A DNA stretch of 64,000 bases from Symbiodinium natans (lineage: Eukaryota; Sar; Dinophyceae; Suessiales; Symbiodiniaceae): positions 342,501 through 406,500 of the forward strand of contig CAJNDS010002442.1 of NCBI GenBank assembly GCA_905221605.1, given 5' to 3'. Shown here one piece after another: positions 45,165 to 56,867 of this stretch (within the stretch, counting starts at the first letter, position 1; each line of letters begins with the position of its first letter). The notes beneath the pieces were generated by a model that was not told the DNA's origin, did no database searches, and saw nothing but the letters and a program-made list of their open reading frames with translations. The position numbers and the translations under genes were made by a program.

Positions 45165-48100
45165 CGGTCCCCGGCCAGCCCAGAGGTGGCGGCCACCGTG
45201 CGCTCAGACCGCTACCTGACGGTGGCAAAGTGAGCAGAAAAGTCTGGAACGTCTCTGAAAGGGGGCTTTCCGCGAACCCACTTTAGGTGTGCTCCCTCTT
45301 GTGTAGTTAGGGATAGTGTGCTAAAGAAGCGTCCTCATGGGATGTGTTGGCATCCTCGCTTTAGAGATATAGCCTCAGCCACCGTTACAGGCCCGAGAAG
45401 AGCCCTATAGGCGCAGAACCCTAAGCTCACCTCTAACAGCCTTGCCCCCGCAACTCTGCGACGCTTAGCATCGGAGCGAACAGCCTCCGCCCCTTCCGCC
45501 CCTAAAGAGAGTGGCCAGGGGATGCTGTCGCAGCTTCGCGAAGCACTCCGCGGGTCCTGGCTCGCTTGCTTTTGTGCCTGAGAGGTTCGGGGGACCTTTG
45601 GTCCTTTGGGTGCTTGAGGGGGGTTCAAAGTTGAACTAGGCTTTCGAGCAGGTGTTGACTGCTGTCTATCTTGAAGAGCCGCCTGAGCCCCCAACAAAAG
45701 GAACACAGATTCATAGCCATCTGCAAGATGTTCGTGCGCTGGCTTTTCGCGTCGCATCTCTTTTGTCTGACGGCGGAAGAAGGCGCTGTGAGCTCCACGC
45801 GTCCAGGCGACTTTGCGGACTCCGACAACAAGGTGTCAGAGACTTCCCTCCGAGATGTTTCTGGCAGTGGCCTTGGCGCTGTTCACCACCCAATTTCATG
45901 AACCTCATTGAAAGCCAGGATCCCTACATAATGCAGTGTATTTATACTATTATAAAACCTCAAGGCTCCCTGGACACTGAACCCACGGTTCCCATCGACT
46001 AGCTCAGGCTTCACGGATGAGGTCGCGGAGACCCTGGAGACTCGGCAGCATCAAGCGCGAGCGATGCGGCAGCAGGGCCTCAGAAGCCCTAAACGGAAAG
46101 CTTCCAAAGCTTTGAGGCTTTGAGATTCAATTGACGGTTTACCCTAAGCCCGAAACCCTCCACCTTAAACCCTAAACCCTTTAACCCCTAAACCCCCAAA
46201 CCCAGAAACCCCAGAAACCCTAGAGTTCAGGGATGCGAAGCCCTACATGCCCTGAAGCTCTGAGGCGGCGCAGCTCGGGCCCGGCCCATGGTGCCGATCC
46301 CAAGAAAACGGGGGGCCGATTAGGGGTTGCCATGGTGCCTTTGAGAGTATTTGGGGGGTTTAGGGTTTAGGGTTTAGGTTTAGGGTTTAGGGTTTGGGGT
46401 GGCCAAGGGAGTTGGGGAGTTGAGAGGGTGGGAGGTGAAGGTCTTGGGTGTCTCAGTTGGTCCTGGGCTGTGTAAGCATGGAACTGCCTTCGCTTGCCAT
46501 CATGACTGGCGCTGGGTAGCAAGTTTGTAGAGGTCCATGGCCCTGCTCCTAGAAGGCATGTCGAGAAGCTTGAGCAGCTATTCTTTGGTGCTGCTGGTGA
46601 AGAGCTGGATGAGGACCCTTGCTGCGCTCATGTGATTGCAGACGCACATGCGGCCTGCATGGGCGGTGAACTTCTAGGAGCCCACCAGTTGTGGATCCTC
46701 TCCGGTGAAGGAGCCCAGCGTGGTTGACTTCGGAGCATAACGGTAGCAGCTAAGCATCTGCCAGGGCTTGCGGGCGCACTCCCCGCGTCCGCAGTGGAGC
46801 TCGACTGTCTCGCCTATCCGTAGGCAGTCGCAGAGTCTCAGCATCGTTTCGCTTGGGCGTCCTTGCCTGCCCATTAGCCGCAGGCGGCACACCGTAGGCT
46901 TTGCATCCGAGGCCAGGCATCCGAGCTTGCCTGTTGCCTAACTTGGTGTTTGGGTGTTGTGTAGATGAACTTTGATGGCAGGTGCCGAGCTATACGGATG
47001 CCGATGACATGGAGGATGATGGGTGTGCCACCCAGCTGCTGCCCGCTATCTTTGACTTGACTTTGAAGACGCTGCACATGCGGCGTTGAAACAAGTCCCC
47101 GTGGACCCGGTCACTCAAGGTGACTGTGCAGTGTACATGTCTACCATCGGCACGAGTGCCTGCATGGTGCCGCGACACGAGGGTCAGCAGGCAGTCGGTG
47201 AAACAACACAAGCATGAATCACGAGAAGGAAAGATGCTGCAACCACTCTTTCCAGTCGTGGGCAAAGTTTCGTGCATCATCACCGGCGGTCCCCTTCCAT
47301 CCCGCGTGTAAGAGATCTCCACTGAACAAACGTAGGCAGCTCACCTTGACCTGGCACAGCAATTGCTGCCCCTGTGTACTTAGCCACAACCGAATCTGAA
47401 AGCGCTGTAGCACGAGACAGACATGTGTCTCACCGTCACAGATGCAGGAATATTCCGTTTTTTCTGCCCAGATTGGCGAAGGTTGCTGATGCCCGAAGTT
47501 GACACACTGCTGAGCTGCCCGCTTGTCACACATGGGGTGTGTACAACAGTGCATGCTACACCTGGCAAACCCGACAGAGCATGTTTCGTGCTTTCCTCAA
47601 GTGCATGGCAGCGCTATGCAGCCCTTGTGCGAGGCTTGGCCAGTTGTCCGCACAAGTGGAGGCAGCTCTGCGAGGAGAGGAGGAGGTGCAACATACCACC
47701 ATCGCGACACAATCGTTGGGGGGCAAAAAAGGCCATGTGGAAGTAAGCTGGTCTCCCTGCCAGGTCACGAACCTGCTTCCTCTACTGCGAAGGCAGCTGC
47801 TGGTTTTCCGTCCGTTTGTTTTGGTTGGTTCTCTCGCTGAGTCTCAAGCATATAGCATGTAGGGATGCTGGCAGGACGTGGCGTATTGCGCAAGGCTTGG
47901 AGCAACAAAGGCCTGTGAAAGTGAAGTCCTGACAAGTCCTCTGAAATCCTCTGAAGGGCCTCTAGTCAGAGCTGCTCGGAGAGGGCGACGCAACTGTGAC
48001 TTTTCAGGCATCGGCTTCAGTGCGAGGCAGGCCGCTGAACCGAGAATCCTCCCGGGCTCTTTCTCGTCCCCTTGTCCCAACCCAGACCCAGTTGTTCTGG

Positions 48101-51100
48101 GTCTCTGCTGCGGTAGTCTGCCAATGTACTTCTAGATTCCTAGAGCATTGCGAGGCTTGGAGTATGCTCTGATCCTTGCGTAGCCGCTTTCTTTATCAAC
48201 CTCACCTCACTTCACTTCACCCGTTGCACAAGGCGAAGTTGCAGAGCGAGCGCGTTGCGAGCGCCTACCCCTCAGCATTCGGGAGGCAGAAGCTTAGGGG
48301 CCTGGGCGTGGCCTTGGCACAGCCAGGGGGCGAGCTGTGACTCAGGCCGAAAACGCTCGAGCTTCCGCGGAGGCTCGTTGGACAACCCAAGTCGTCGCAT
48401 CCCCGAGTCCCGAAAAGCTTTGGCGTGCAAGTGCCAGGCTGCCGAAGCCGTGGCGCAAGGCGCCCTGCAGACTGCAGGCCAACGCCAGGCAGCAAGAACG
48501 GGCACCCAGACTTGGTCCTCCGGCTTTATTGGGCTCGCTGGTTGGGCTCCTCGTGTCGTGAGGTCGGGAGTCGCTCAAGCGACGTGAGGAGGAGCTGGAG
48601 GAGGAGGGGCAAGGGCAGTACCCCTTTGATGAAGACATATTCCCGAACTCTCCACCAGGATGCCTCTTCAAACAATCTTGAGGAGTGCCATACTCTAAGT
48701 ACGACTGTAGGGGTTCAGGGAGCCTTTGGGAGTGTTTACATTGGCTGATCGCCGACAGCAACCCTTAAGCGTCTGAAACCCCCAAACGCCCAAACCCCAA
48801 CCACTCCCGAACCCCTGGACTGCCCTTAACCCCCTAAGCCTCAACTAGACCCGTAAATCCCTAAAGCCATACCCCTAAGTCCTAAACCAATCCTGCTGCC
48901 AGGCCAGGCTTCGTTCTGAGGGTTTGGAGGCAGAAGTGGCGCGGCAGGCGGAAGTGTGGGCTTGGGGCTCATTTCATCCGGGGGAGGAATTGCAGGGAAG
49001 GGGGCTGCTTCGCTGGGAAGCTTTGGTTTTGGATTCCGCGGCCGCCGGGCTTCGCAGAAAAAGGGCTGTGGCGCCCTCCCCCTGAGGCATCAAAAGGCCC
49101 GGGGTCCCAAGCTCTTCGCTGGCAGGCGGCGCGGCTTCGGAGTCTCGAGGCGCTCGGTTTCGTCTCCTTTTTTTGTTTTTCTCTTTTTTTCGGGGTTGGG
49201 GGGGGTGGTTGGCGTGGGGGGGGGGGCAGTGGGAGCTTTGGCTGGGACGTTCTTGTACACTTGAGCTTGCAACCGCAAGTGAGATGATCAGGTTCGGTAT
49301 CCAGCCTCCCTCCGTTCCTTTTCTCTCGCTCTCTATCCCTCACTTGGTTGCTTCTTTCCATCGTTGCCTTCACTATTTCTTCATTTTTTTTCATTCGGGG
49401 GCCTCGTGGTATTGGCGTAGTTGGCTCGGGCTATGGCAGCTGATACGAACGGCAGGCTTTGCGAACTCGGTAGGATTCGCCTACGCATGCCTACGCCCGA
49501 TCGGCTCAAGGGGGCGGCACTGAGCCCTGGGCCAAAGCTCCCGACCTGCAGGAGGCCGGAACAAGCTGAACCACACGAAACCCCAAAGCGTGAACCGGAC
49601 CTCTGCCAGGTCGCCAACGAAGTCGGCGAGATGTGGAAGGTCAGGTCTGGGCCGAAAAGTAGTTCATTGCAGTCCGCCGACCCTGAGCCCTAAAGGCCCT
49701 AAACTTCAACATGACAACCAAAAGCCTCATCAACGAGTGGGGGGCGGGGCGGCCGGAGGGGTGTGTAACCGCAGAGCGTAAAATTCCAGGAGCGACTGAA
49801 ACCCCAAAAAAGTCCAAGTTTCCAAGGTGCGGCCAGCGTGCCCTGGCATGAGATCGTGGAGCAGCTGTGCACTTGTTTTCACGCCCTAGGAATCGAAGAA
49901 AGATCAGCGAACGGGTGTGAAGCCACTGCAAGCATGTCTATGGCAACGGCCTGAACAATGCCACGCCAAGGCACAGCTGCTTCGGGTGCTGCACCCTCAC
50001 CGTGGGGGTGGAGGCTGGTCACTGCATTCTTGAAACACACTCGTAGCATTCGGCTTCACTTCTGTGATGTTCTGGGTGCTCCCTAGGCTACCTGCTTCCT
50101 CTCGCTGCTGGTGCAGTGACTTGGCATTCGCGGCAGCTTGCATACTTCCGGACTTTTCGATGAGGTTGCTAGTTCCCACGGACTCCATTGACCCCCCAGC
50201 TTAGATTCCGTTCCATGCTCAGGGTTACCATCATCTCCCTCTGTTCCTCTGCGGAGACCCTGTCGCTTGTGGGCTTGAAGGTGGGATGCTCAGCTTGGCA
50301 TGTTGGGATTGTGCTAGGAGGCCACGCCTTTCGCTGCCGTGATAGGGACATCGGCATTGACCCTTGCGTGGGTTGGGGTTGGGGTTGTTGGGTGGGGGTC
50401 TACACAACTCTTTCGCGGTGCCAGACGTGCTAAGCTGGGTTCTTTGTTGGAGCCGGTTATGTGGGAAAGCCAGTCGTGCATGAAACGGTGTCTGCGACCT
50501 CCCCCTTCATCAAGCCAGCCCTGAACCCTAAACCGCAAACCCTGAACCCTGAACCCTGAACTTCCTAGGCCCTAACCCCAAGCCCAGGTGTCCCCGCAGA
50601 TTCAAGTGATCTGTGCCTCCTGGGCCCTGGTTCCTTGGCCGAGCGTTTTACGGTCGAGGGTGGCTGTTTTTGTTGGAAGGGCTTACTCAGTGGTTGGAGA
50701 TGGGAGTTTGACTACATGGCTGGCAACACGTCCCTCGAGAAGAAAACACGAACCCTAAAGACCTCGGAGCCCACGCCAAGCATGTCTGAGGCAGGAATCC
50801 CCGTGGTCATCGCCGCTGGTGTTGGCGTGCTCTACCACGTGGACCACCTGTTGCGGCACCTTGGAGCAATTAGGGTGAGTTGACAGTTGAGGCTTCAGGG
50901 GGCTTCCCACCGACGGTCACCGAAGTGTTTCAGGACATTCTTCTGGTACTTGGTCATCAGCTTTCCCCTGGGCATTTCTGTGCCTGCTTGGCTGCTGCTC
51001 TCTGGCAAGGCGAGGCTGCTTTTCTAGTTTGACAATGTCTGACACATTAATGGTAATCTGATCCGGGTTAAATGGCGAAGGGTTTGGGGTTAGGGTTCTG

Positions 51101-52520
51101 CGCGCCTCCTCCTTGGATTTGGTACCCGTGTGCAACCAGCGCCTGCCAAAGGCTCGGCACGGCGGAGTATGCAGGAAGGGCAACCAAGTCCTGCAACGTA
51201 CCCAAGCCCTTAAAGCCAGCTAAGCCCTAAACCCTGAACCCCAAACCCGAAACCCCATCTGGAAGGTGTGCGACAGTGTGGTCGAAGACGAGATCCAACG
51301 TCTTGGCTCCGCCTTCGTCTGTGGCTTCACGGAGACCGGTTTCCTGCTGGTTGGTCCGCAGAGAGCCAATACTCTTACTTGCCGAACGTACTGTAAATGA
51401 CGTTAAGAACCCAACGTGAAAGCAAGGAATCGTTCTAACGGAAGGGAACAGTATTGGCTCTGAGTTCAAAGTTCGGGTCCCTTTGGGTCTCTTCTGTTGA
51501 GTTCTTTCAGCGATTTCTTTGATCAAGTGTACTAGGCCCGGCCATGTCGTGAACACAAGGCTTCCAATAAAAGTGGCAAAGGCGAGCTGATTTCCAGAGG
51601 ATTCAAAAGCATTCAATTCTTCTTGGGTTGGTCCTGGAGACTAGTCGAGGCATATTGGGACCCTCTAACCAAGCCTAGCAATTGGAGATGCGTCCACGAA
51701 CCACAGAGATGTGGGGTCGTGGGAGGAGACCTTTGTGTTCATGTGGACGACAGTGGCCGCCTTGCTGCATGCGTATTTGGCCCGGCCGGCTTGTTGAGTT
51801 AATCTCCCCAGAGTGTGAGGGCAGACATGTGTCCCTAGACGCGAAAAGCCCTAAAAACGAGCTTGAGATGGTGTCCGCCAGATCTACGTGGTGTGGTCCG
51901 CCGCAGAGGAGATCACTGAGATGACTTACAACTCCGTGCACTTTGGCCCGATTCAGAGTGGATCTCCCTCAAGCCGAGAGAGTCAGGTGAGCAGAGAGAT
52001 GCGAGAAGCTGGGCCAGCAAGGTCGCCGAAAGTCAGGTGGCCCAAGAAAAAGAGAAAGAAATACAACCAGGGCCATGACTGCAACGCAACACTTCTTCGT
52101 CCACAAAACCTATACGCGCCCTCGAGATTTTCGACCTTTCCTGGCTCCAAGGGCCCTCTCGGCATACTCCAACAAGCTCCAGTTCATGGCAAGCATGGGC
52201 GAAGCGGCAGCGCCAGGGATGCCATCGGCCCACCGCTCAGCTCTGCGCAGGTGGTGCATCTTAGGGCCTTAGGGCTCTCGTTTCGGTATTCCCTTGGCAG
52301 CCTGGCTAGTCATGTGTTAAAGAAACGAGACGGTGAAGGTCCCGGTGATGATGCCCGGGCTGACAGCGCCGCAGCCTTGGCAAGCCCAGGTAGGGGCGGA
52401 TGGGATTCAGTCGGATTCAGGTGCGTTCCGTGTCACACATTGGAGGGTTTTGTCCTACTGGTCCCATTGTAGAAGCAGTCGGAGCCCAGTAGGAGCCCCC
52501 ACCTACGAGACCGTACCCTA
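45165..52520 (+). CDS. Scattered short exons, mostly helical or coiled-coil, unrecognised gene(s)
   Basis: Exon-like islands on the + strand: ASPEVAATVRSDRYLTVAK (45165-45230, before GTGAGC); a possible signal-peptide start at 45728 (MFVRWLFASHLFCLTAEEGA); DEVAETLETRQHQARAMRQQ (about 46012-46080); ARLRSEGLEAEVARQAEVW (about 48900-48957); PVVIAAGVGVLYHVDHLLRH (about 50800-50876, before GTGAGT); and KVPVMMPGLTAPQPWQAQ (about 52336-52389, before GTAGGG). The Glu/Arg/Ala/Gln-rich pieces would form coiled coils. Introns between them are rich in CCCTAAA-type repeats. I cannot tell whether this is one gene. No function is assigned. Confidence 0.35.
46139..46225. repeat. Telomere-like CCCTAAA array
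   Basis: CCTTAAACCCTAAACCCTTT and variants. Opposed by TTTAGGG units 120 bp downstream. Confidence 0.8.
46348..46399. repeat. Telomere-like TTTAGGG array, opposite orientation
   Basis: GGGTTTAGGGTTTAGGG and variants, which could pair in RNA with 46139-46225. Confidence 0.85.
48770..48895. repeat. Degenerate telomere-like array before a coiled-coil exon
   Basis: CCCAAAC, CCCTAA and CCTAAG units run up to CTGCCAG at the start of the exon ARLRSEGLEAEV. Confidence 0.6.
50518..50586. repeat. Telomere-like CCCTAAA array
   Basis: CCCTAAACC, CCCTGAACC and CCCTAACCCC units ending in CCCAG. Confidence 0.75.
51215..51258. repeat. Telomere-like CCCTAAA array
   Basis: CCCTAAACCCTGAACCCCAAA and related units. 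Confidence 0.7.
51362..51461. repeat. Hairpin element with 12-bp perfect ends
   Basis: AGAGCCAATACT (51362-51373) and AGTATTGGCTCT (51450-51461) are reverse complements. The inner arms pair imperfectly (CTTGCCG with CGGAAGG), and ACGTT/AACGT lies near the centre. Confidence 0.7.
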
Positions 52521-52699
52521 ACAATGAAACTCATGGTCACCTGCAAGTCGCTCTCTTTCGCAAAGGGGGCTTTCAATGGGCTTGCGCTGCCATTTTCTGC
52601 TGCTAGATGCCGGCCCAAGACATCATCCCAAAATTGATTCTTCCTAAGACCCGGCCGCGTGTACAGTGCAGACTGCGATAGACGCTGAGGAGCCGCGCC

Positions 52700-53800
52700 A
52701 TGGCGGAGGAAGACCTTAGGGAGGAGGCTGCGCCTCGGGCGACGGAGGCCTACGTCATCGCGGCCCAGGGGCAGGCTCTGGAGCTCCAGTGCATCCTCCT
52801 ACCACCCATGACAGAAACGTTGGTGGAGGTGGAGATAAGCCATTGTGGCCTCAGCCGCGCGGACATGCACATGCGTGACAATGCCTGGGGGGTCTCCGAC
52901 TTCCCCCTTGTTGTTGGCCATGAAGGCTATGGCACCGTCAGCAAGGTTGGGAGCAAGGTTCAGAGCCTCAAAGTAGGGGACAAGGTGGGAATTGGCTGGA
53001 TACGTGATTCATGCAGACTCTGCTCCGCCTGTGGCGAGGGCAGTGAGCATCTGTGTGAGAGTGGGTACCAAGGAACATTCCTTGGCAGCTCTGCAGGCCC
53101 TTTCGGCAAAATACCGAGCAATGAATTCGGCGGCTGCTTCTCAAGGATCGTCCGCATCGAAGAGTCCTTTGCGTTTTTGATCCCCCCAAATCTGCCGCCC
53201 GAAGTGGCGTGCCCCTTGATGGGCGCAGGCACCACCATGTACGAACCCTTGTGCACCTGGGTTAAGCCCGGAGCCAGTGTAGGCATTGGCAGCCTTGGCG
53301 GCCTCGGCACGCTAGGGGTGCTGCTTGCAAAGAAGATCGGTGCAAAGGTCACCGTTTTCAGCCAGAATCACGAGAAGCGTCAGAGAGCCCTCGACCTGGG
53401 GGCAGATGATTTCGTGGATACTTCGAGCACCATCTCGATGCTCAGGGCTGCGAACAGCATCGATGTCTTCATAGACACTTGCCCGGTGAACCAGGACCTC
53501 GATGAGATGCTGAGGCTCTGTAAAATCAACGGCACCCTTGTTCGAGTCGGCATCCCTTTTGTGCAGGAAGAGGCTCGGGCAAGCTGGCACCCGCTCATCT
53601 TCTCTGCTAAGAAGGTCACAGGCTCCATTGCCTGCGGAACGAAGCACACCAAAGAGATGCTTCACCTGGTGGCCAACGACGACTTTTCGAAGACGCCTTG
53701 GGCAGTTGCCAAGGTCATGCCATTCTCAGAAGTGAACGAAGCCATGAGGTTACTGCAAGAGCAACGGATGGAGTCGTTTCGTATCGTTCTTCAGTGGTGA
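52700..53800 (+). CDS. Zinc-type medium-chain alcohol dehydrogenase (cinnamyl-alcohol dehydrogenase-like), intronless
   Basis: 366 residues, the usual length for the MDR superfamily, with an ATG in a good context (CGCGCCATGG). The enzyme would interconvert an alcohol and an aldehyde with NADP(H). Visible motifs: HCGLSRAD (first catalytic-zinc Cys), VVGHEGYG (catalytic-zinc His-Glu), the structural-zinc lobe C-x2-C-x2-C-x7-C (CRLCSACGEGSEHLC) and the Rossmann motif GSLGGLGTLGVLLAKKIG. One oddity is that the position that normally holds the third catalytic-zinc Cys (PLLCAG in the family) reads PLMGAG, so Cys is replaced by Gly. Catalysis may be altered, or the zinc may be held differently (a Cys lies four residues earlier). 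The gene has no introns although all around it is finely split, which suggests origin from a reverse-transcribed mRNA or recent transfer. The substrate cannot be predicted. Confidence 0.93.
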   Translation: MAEEDLREEAAPRATEAYVIAAQGQALELQCILLPPMTETLVEVEISHCGLSRADMHMRDNAWGVSDFPLVVGHEGYGTVSKVGSKVQSLKVGDKVGIGWIRDSCRLCSACGEGSEHLCESGYQGTFLGSSAGPFGKIPSNEFGGCFSRIVRIEESFAFLIPPNLPPEVACPLMGAGTTMYEPLCTWVKPGASVGIGSLGGLGTLGVLLAKKIGAKVTVFSQNHEKRQRALDLGADDFVDTSSTISMLRAANSIDVFIDTCPVNQDLDEMLRLCKINGTLVRVGIPFVQEEARASWHPLIFSAKKVTGSIACGTKHTKEMLHLVANDDFSKTPWAVAKVMPFSEVNEAMRLLQEQRMESFRIVLQW

Positions 53801-54344
53801 TGCGCTCTATTGCAACTTCTGTCTGTTTGGATTGCCTATTTAGTTGCTTGGCTCGCGCCATTCGCGCCGCTTTGAAGTCGTTTCACTTTTGACGCCGTGA
53901 TGTGTCGGCTTGCTCGCGCTTGTGGCACAAAGCAGTTTTCGAATCCCCCTCATTTTTTCAAAGATCCCCGAATTGCGGTTGGTGTGAAACACCATGTTCT
54001 TGGCGCAAGAAGCACCGTAGGTGAACTTGCAAAGCTGCCGAGTTGAAAAAGAAGGAGGGCCGCCATCTCCAGAGGATGAAACTCATTAAGCCCCGCAAAC
54101 TTACTGGAAACCGCTAACACCCTGTAATAAGCGCAAACCCCACTCCGTAGTCCTGCGGCCAGATTCTCTAAAGATCTGGTGCCCAGGTTCGCGCAGCCCG
54201 ACACTGCTCTTCCTCCGCCTCCTCACGAGCACAAGCAGCCAGGTGAGGGAGGTGCGGCCGTGGGCGCATGCTTCAGAGACTTCGAAAGAGAGTGAAACCA
54301 GAAAACAAACGCCGGGTGGCATGTTGAAGAGTTGAGGCAATCCA
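53801..54344. other. 3' flank of the dehydrogenase, no gene seen
   Basis: Contains the presumed 3' untranslated region. No convincing ORF. Confidence 0.4.
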
Positions 54345-54675
54345 CAGAGCTTCTTCCCGGCGCCCACCAGCGACGTGGACTTCAAGTCGGCACCGCGCGT
54401 CCCTAGGGATGTGCCGGCGCAGAATGAGGAGTCCCACACCATCCGGGAAGAGCCTCCCATGGACAAGGACCCAACGCCACAGTCCGAGAGGAAGCCCACG
54501 CCACAAAGTGCACGATCAGTCGGTGTGGCCCTCAGCCCTCCAGCAGCCTATGCGGGGTTGATATGGCTTTGTGCAAGCCGAAACCCGAAACCCTAAACCC
54601 GAAACGCCGAAGAAGCCCCCAGGTGCCCCGCAGAGCTTCTTCCCGTCGCCCAGCAGCGGGGTGGACTTCGCCTGA
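54345..54675 (+). CDS. Duplicated short exon (QSFFP) of an unrecognised gene
   Basis: The frame from 54345, QSFFPAPTSDVDFKSAPRVP, continues as a hydrophilic Pro/Ser/Glu-rich stretch to about 54525. A shorter related copy, QSFFPSPSSGVDFA, starts at 54631 after a CCCCCAG acceptor-like site and ends at a UGA (54673-54675). The DNA is clearly duplicated (CAGAGCTTCTTCCC in both), separated by an intron-like stretch with CCCTAAA units. Likely disordered C-terminal exons, with no function assigned. Confidence 0.4.
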
Positions 54676-54731
54676 GCCCTCCTGAAAGGGGGGGGGGAGG
54701 GGTCGATCTGATCGGTTGCGTGAAGTTTCAT

Positions 54732-54831
54732 TAAGGTACTTATTGAGTATAGGGGAAGAAGTAGGAAGTACCGTAGACAGAGTTATGACCTGGGTTACCC
54801 CTACTTACAACCCTACTGCTAAGTATCCGTG
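54732..54831. repeat. Imperfect hairpin element
   Basis: Arms beginning AAGGTACTTATTGAGTATAG and ending CTACTGCTAAGTATCCGTG pair imperfectly over about 32 nt. Confidence 0.5.
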
Positions 54832-54839
54832 AACCTCAA

Positions 54840-56750
54840 AGTAAGGCCCTTTTTAAGGCTAACGCTGGTTCCTGTGTTTGCCACCATAACCTGGGCTGAG
54901 AGCCTTTCTAGGGCGTAGGGCTTCTTATTTGTTAGGGTTTGGGGCCTCTACAGTTTTTTTTTGTCCCCGGTGTCTAGGGCTTTAGGGACATTAAGGGGCT
55001 ATCAGTGTTTTGGCCGTCCGGGTTGATCTAATGTTGGAGCTTTGTCTTGGGTACCATACACCAGGACGAATTTACAATAATGCAAAAGCTTACGAACATC
55101 AATAGTAATCATACTAATACGAGAAATAAGTAACAAGAAAGATCCCGCAGTATGTAGATGAACCCTGATGAACCCTCAGCTGTCGCAATGCAGGCAGGTT
55201 GAAGTTGAAGGTAGGTGCTTGAATCGGTGTCATCATGGCGTCCGGCACGAAGAGATTTGTGCTGGTTTCACATCAGCTGAGCCTCACATCAGCTGAGAGA
55301 CGTCTCTGCAAGAGCGACAAAACCTTGAGCGTTGCACCGTCTTGGTGGCTTCACGCCGAGCTACACAGCGCTTGCGCATCATGTCAGGAAGGCCCAATCT
55401 CTGGGTCGCCATCAGTTCACTCATTTTCTCGTCCTCTACCGTGGGCAAAAGCACGTGCGCCCTCTGGGCATCACCCCGAAGCTTCCCCGTACGCCAAGAT
55501 CACCTGAAGATTTCGAAGGGTGTCGAGGCTTCAACTTGCCATTCACGCAGGAGCGGCTTCGCCGCGCTGAGGAGGCGGGCCCAAGCCGTACCATTTGTAG
55601 TCATGAGTATAGGAGCGCCTCCTGACCCCGAGACTACAGCCGGCTGCTTCTGCTGCAACTTGTTGCAAACGACTAGGACGAAAGCAAAATCTTTTTTGTG
55701 CGCATGGCAAACTACTCCGGCAACGACTCGGAGTTCAAGTAGAATAGCATCACCGGCCCGAGGTAGATTCACAGCATTCGTAGAAAGAGGATCAGATTAG
55801 CAGAAGCTGCAAACACATCAGCAGCAGAGCTTGTGCCACATCCATTGAGCAAAATTGTGGCGATCATTGTCGCCACCGACGGCAAGCACCCTGACTCCCC
55901 TTCCTTGATACAACCATTTCAGCCGTAGCCAGGTGGACCTGTTGAAACACTGGGAGGGTGCGGGGTGTCGTGTGTTTTGTTGCCGATGTCCGCATTTGTA
56001 TCGTTTTTTGGCTGCGGATCGGGTTGAGTTGCCCGTCTCGCCGAGAGTGTTTTTTACGATTGCGGGGCAGTTGGCGGCTGTTCAGATGCGGCCTCCCTGG
56101 TCTTCCAGTGCGTTCTCACATTGCTATGTGAGGGCGCTATCGCGCACGCACCACGTATGCGTAAGCAACTCAAGCAACAAAGAAAGAAGAGTGGCTGCAA
56201 CTCAAACTCGCCAGTAATCAGCAGTACAGCATGGGTTTTGTGGTACATAGCATGCGCACAGGGCAGAAGTGCAAAAAATGCTATTTGGCAAGCACTTGCT
56301 GGAGCCATGGGGGTTTAGGCCGAGAGAGCATGCAGGATCGCGATCGCAAAGTTACACCGCGAGCTTCGGATGATCCTGTGCGGGCCCGAAATCGAAATGT
56401 AAATCAGAATGCGGCTCTGCCCAACCGGGGCACCAAACCCGATTGAGGCGATGATGCTTGCTCTGCTCACAACCCTGACTGTTATGTACACGCATAGACA
56501 TCTTCCGGCTACTCTTCTTATGATTGCTGCTGAAAGTTTTGATCTTGTTCCATACTATTGTAAAGTTGGATGCAATCTTATATGTATAGATCTCCGCACA
56601 ATTATCGATCACAATGATCTACGTCGTAGTTTTACGCAAAGTTTCTAGACATAATTCTATACGCAGTTTCATACATATCTATACGGGAGTATATAGACCC
56701 CCCCCCCCCCAAAGTAGGATCCCCTTATAAGAAGGACCCCCCATCAAGGT
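54840..56750. other. No supportable gene
   Basis: Short unconserved ORFs only. A TTAGGG-like stretch lies near 54940, and a 12-C run precedes the next telomere-like array. Confidence 0.4.
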
Positions 56751-56753
56751 ACC

Positions 56754-56808
56754 CCCCTAAACCCTAAACCCTAAACCCGAAACCCTAAACCCTAAACCCT
56801 AAACCCCT
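56754..56808. repeat. Telomere-like CCCTAAA array
   Basis: About seven CCCTAAA units, one changed to CCCGAAA, immediately before a coiled-coil exon. Confidence 0.9.
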
Positions 56809-56867
56809 ATTATCGTAAACCGTAAACCCCCATATCCATAAATCTGCCCCGCGCCTCGCCGCCCAGG

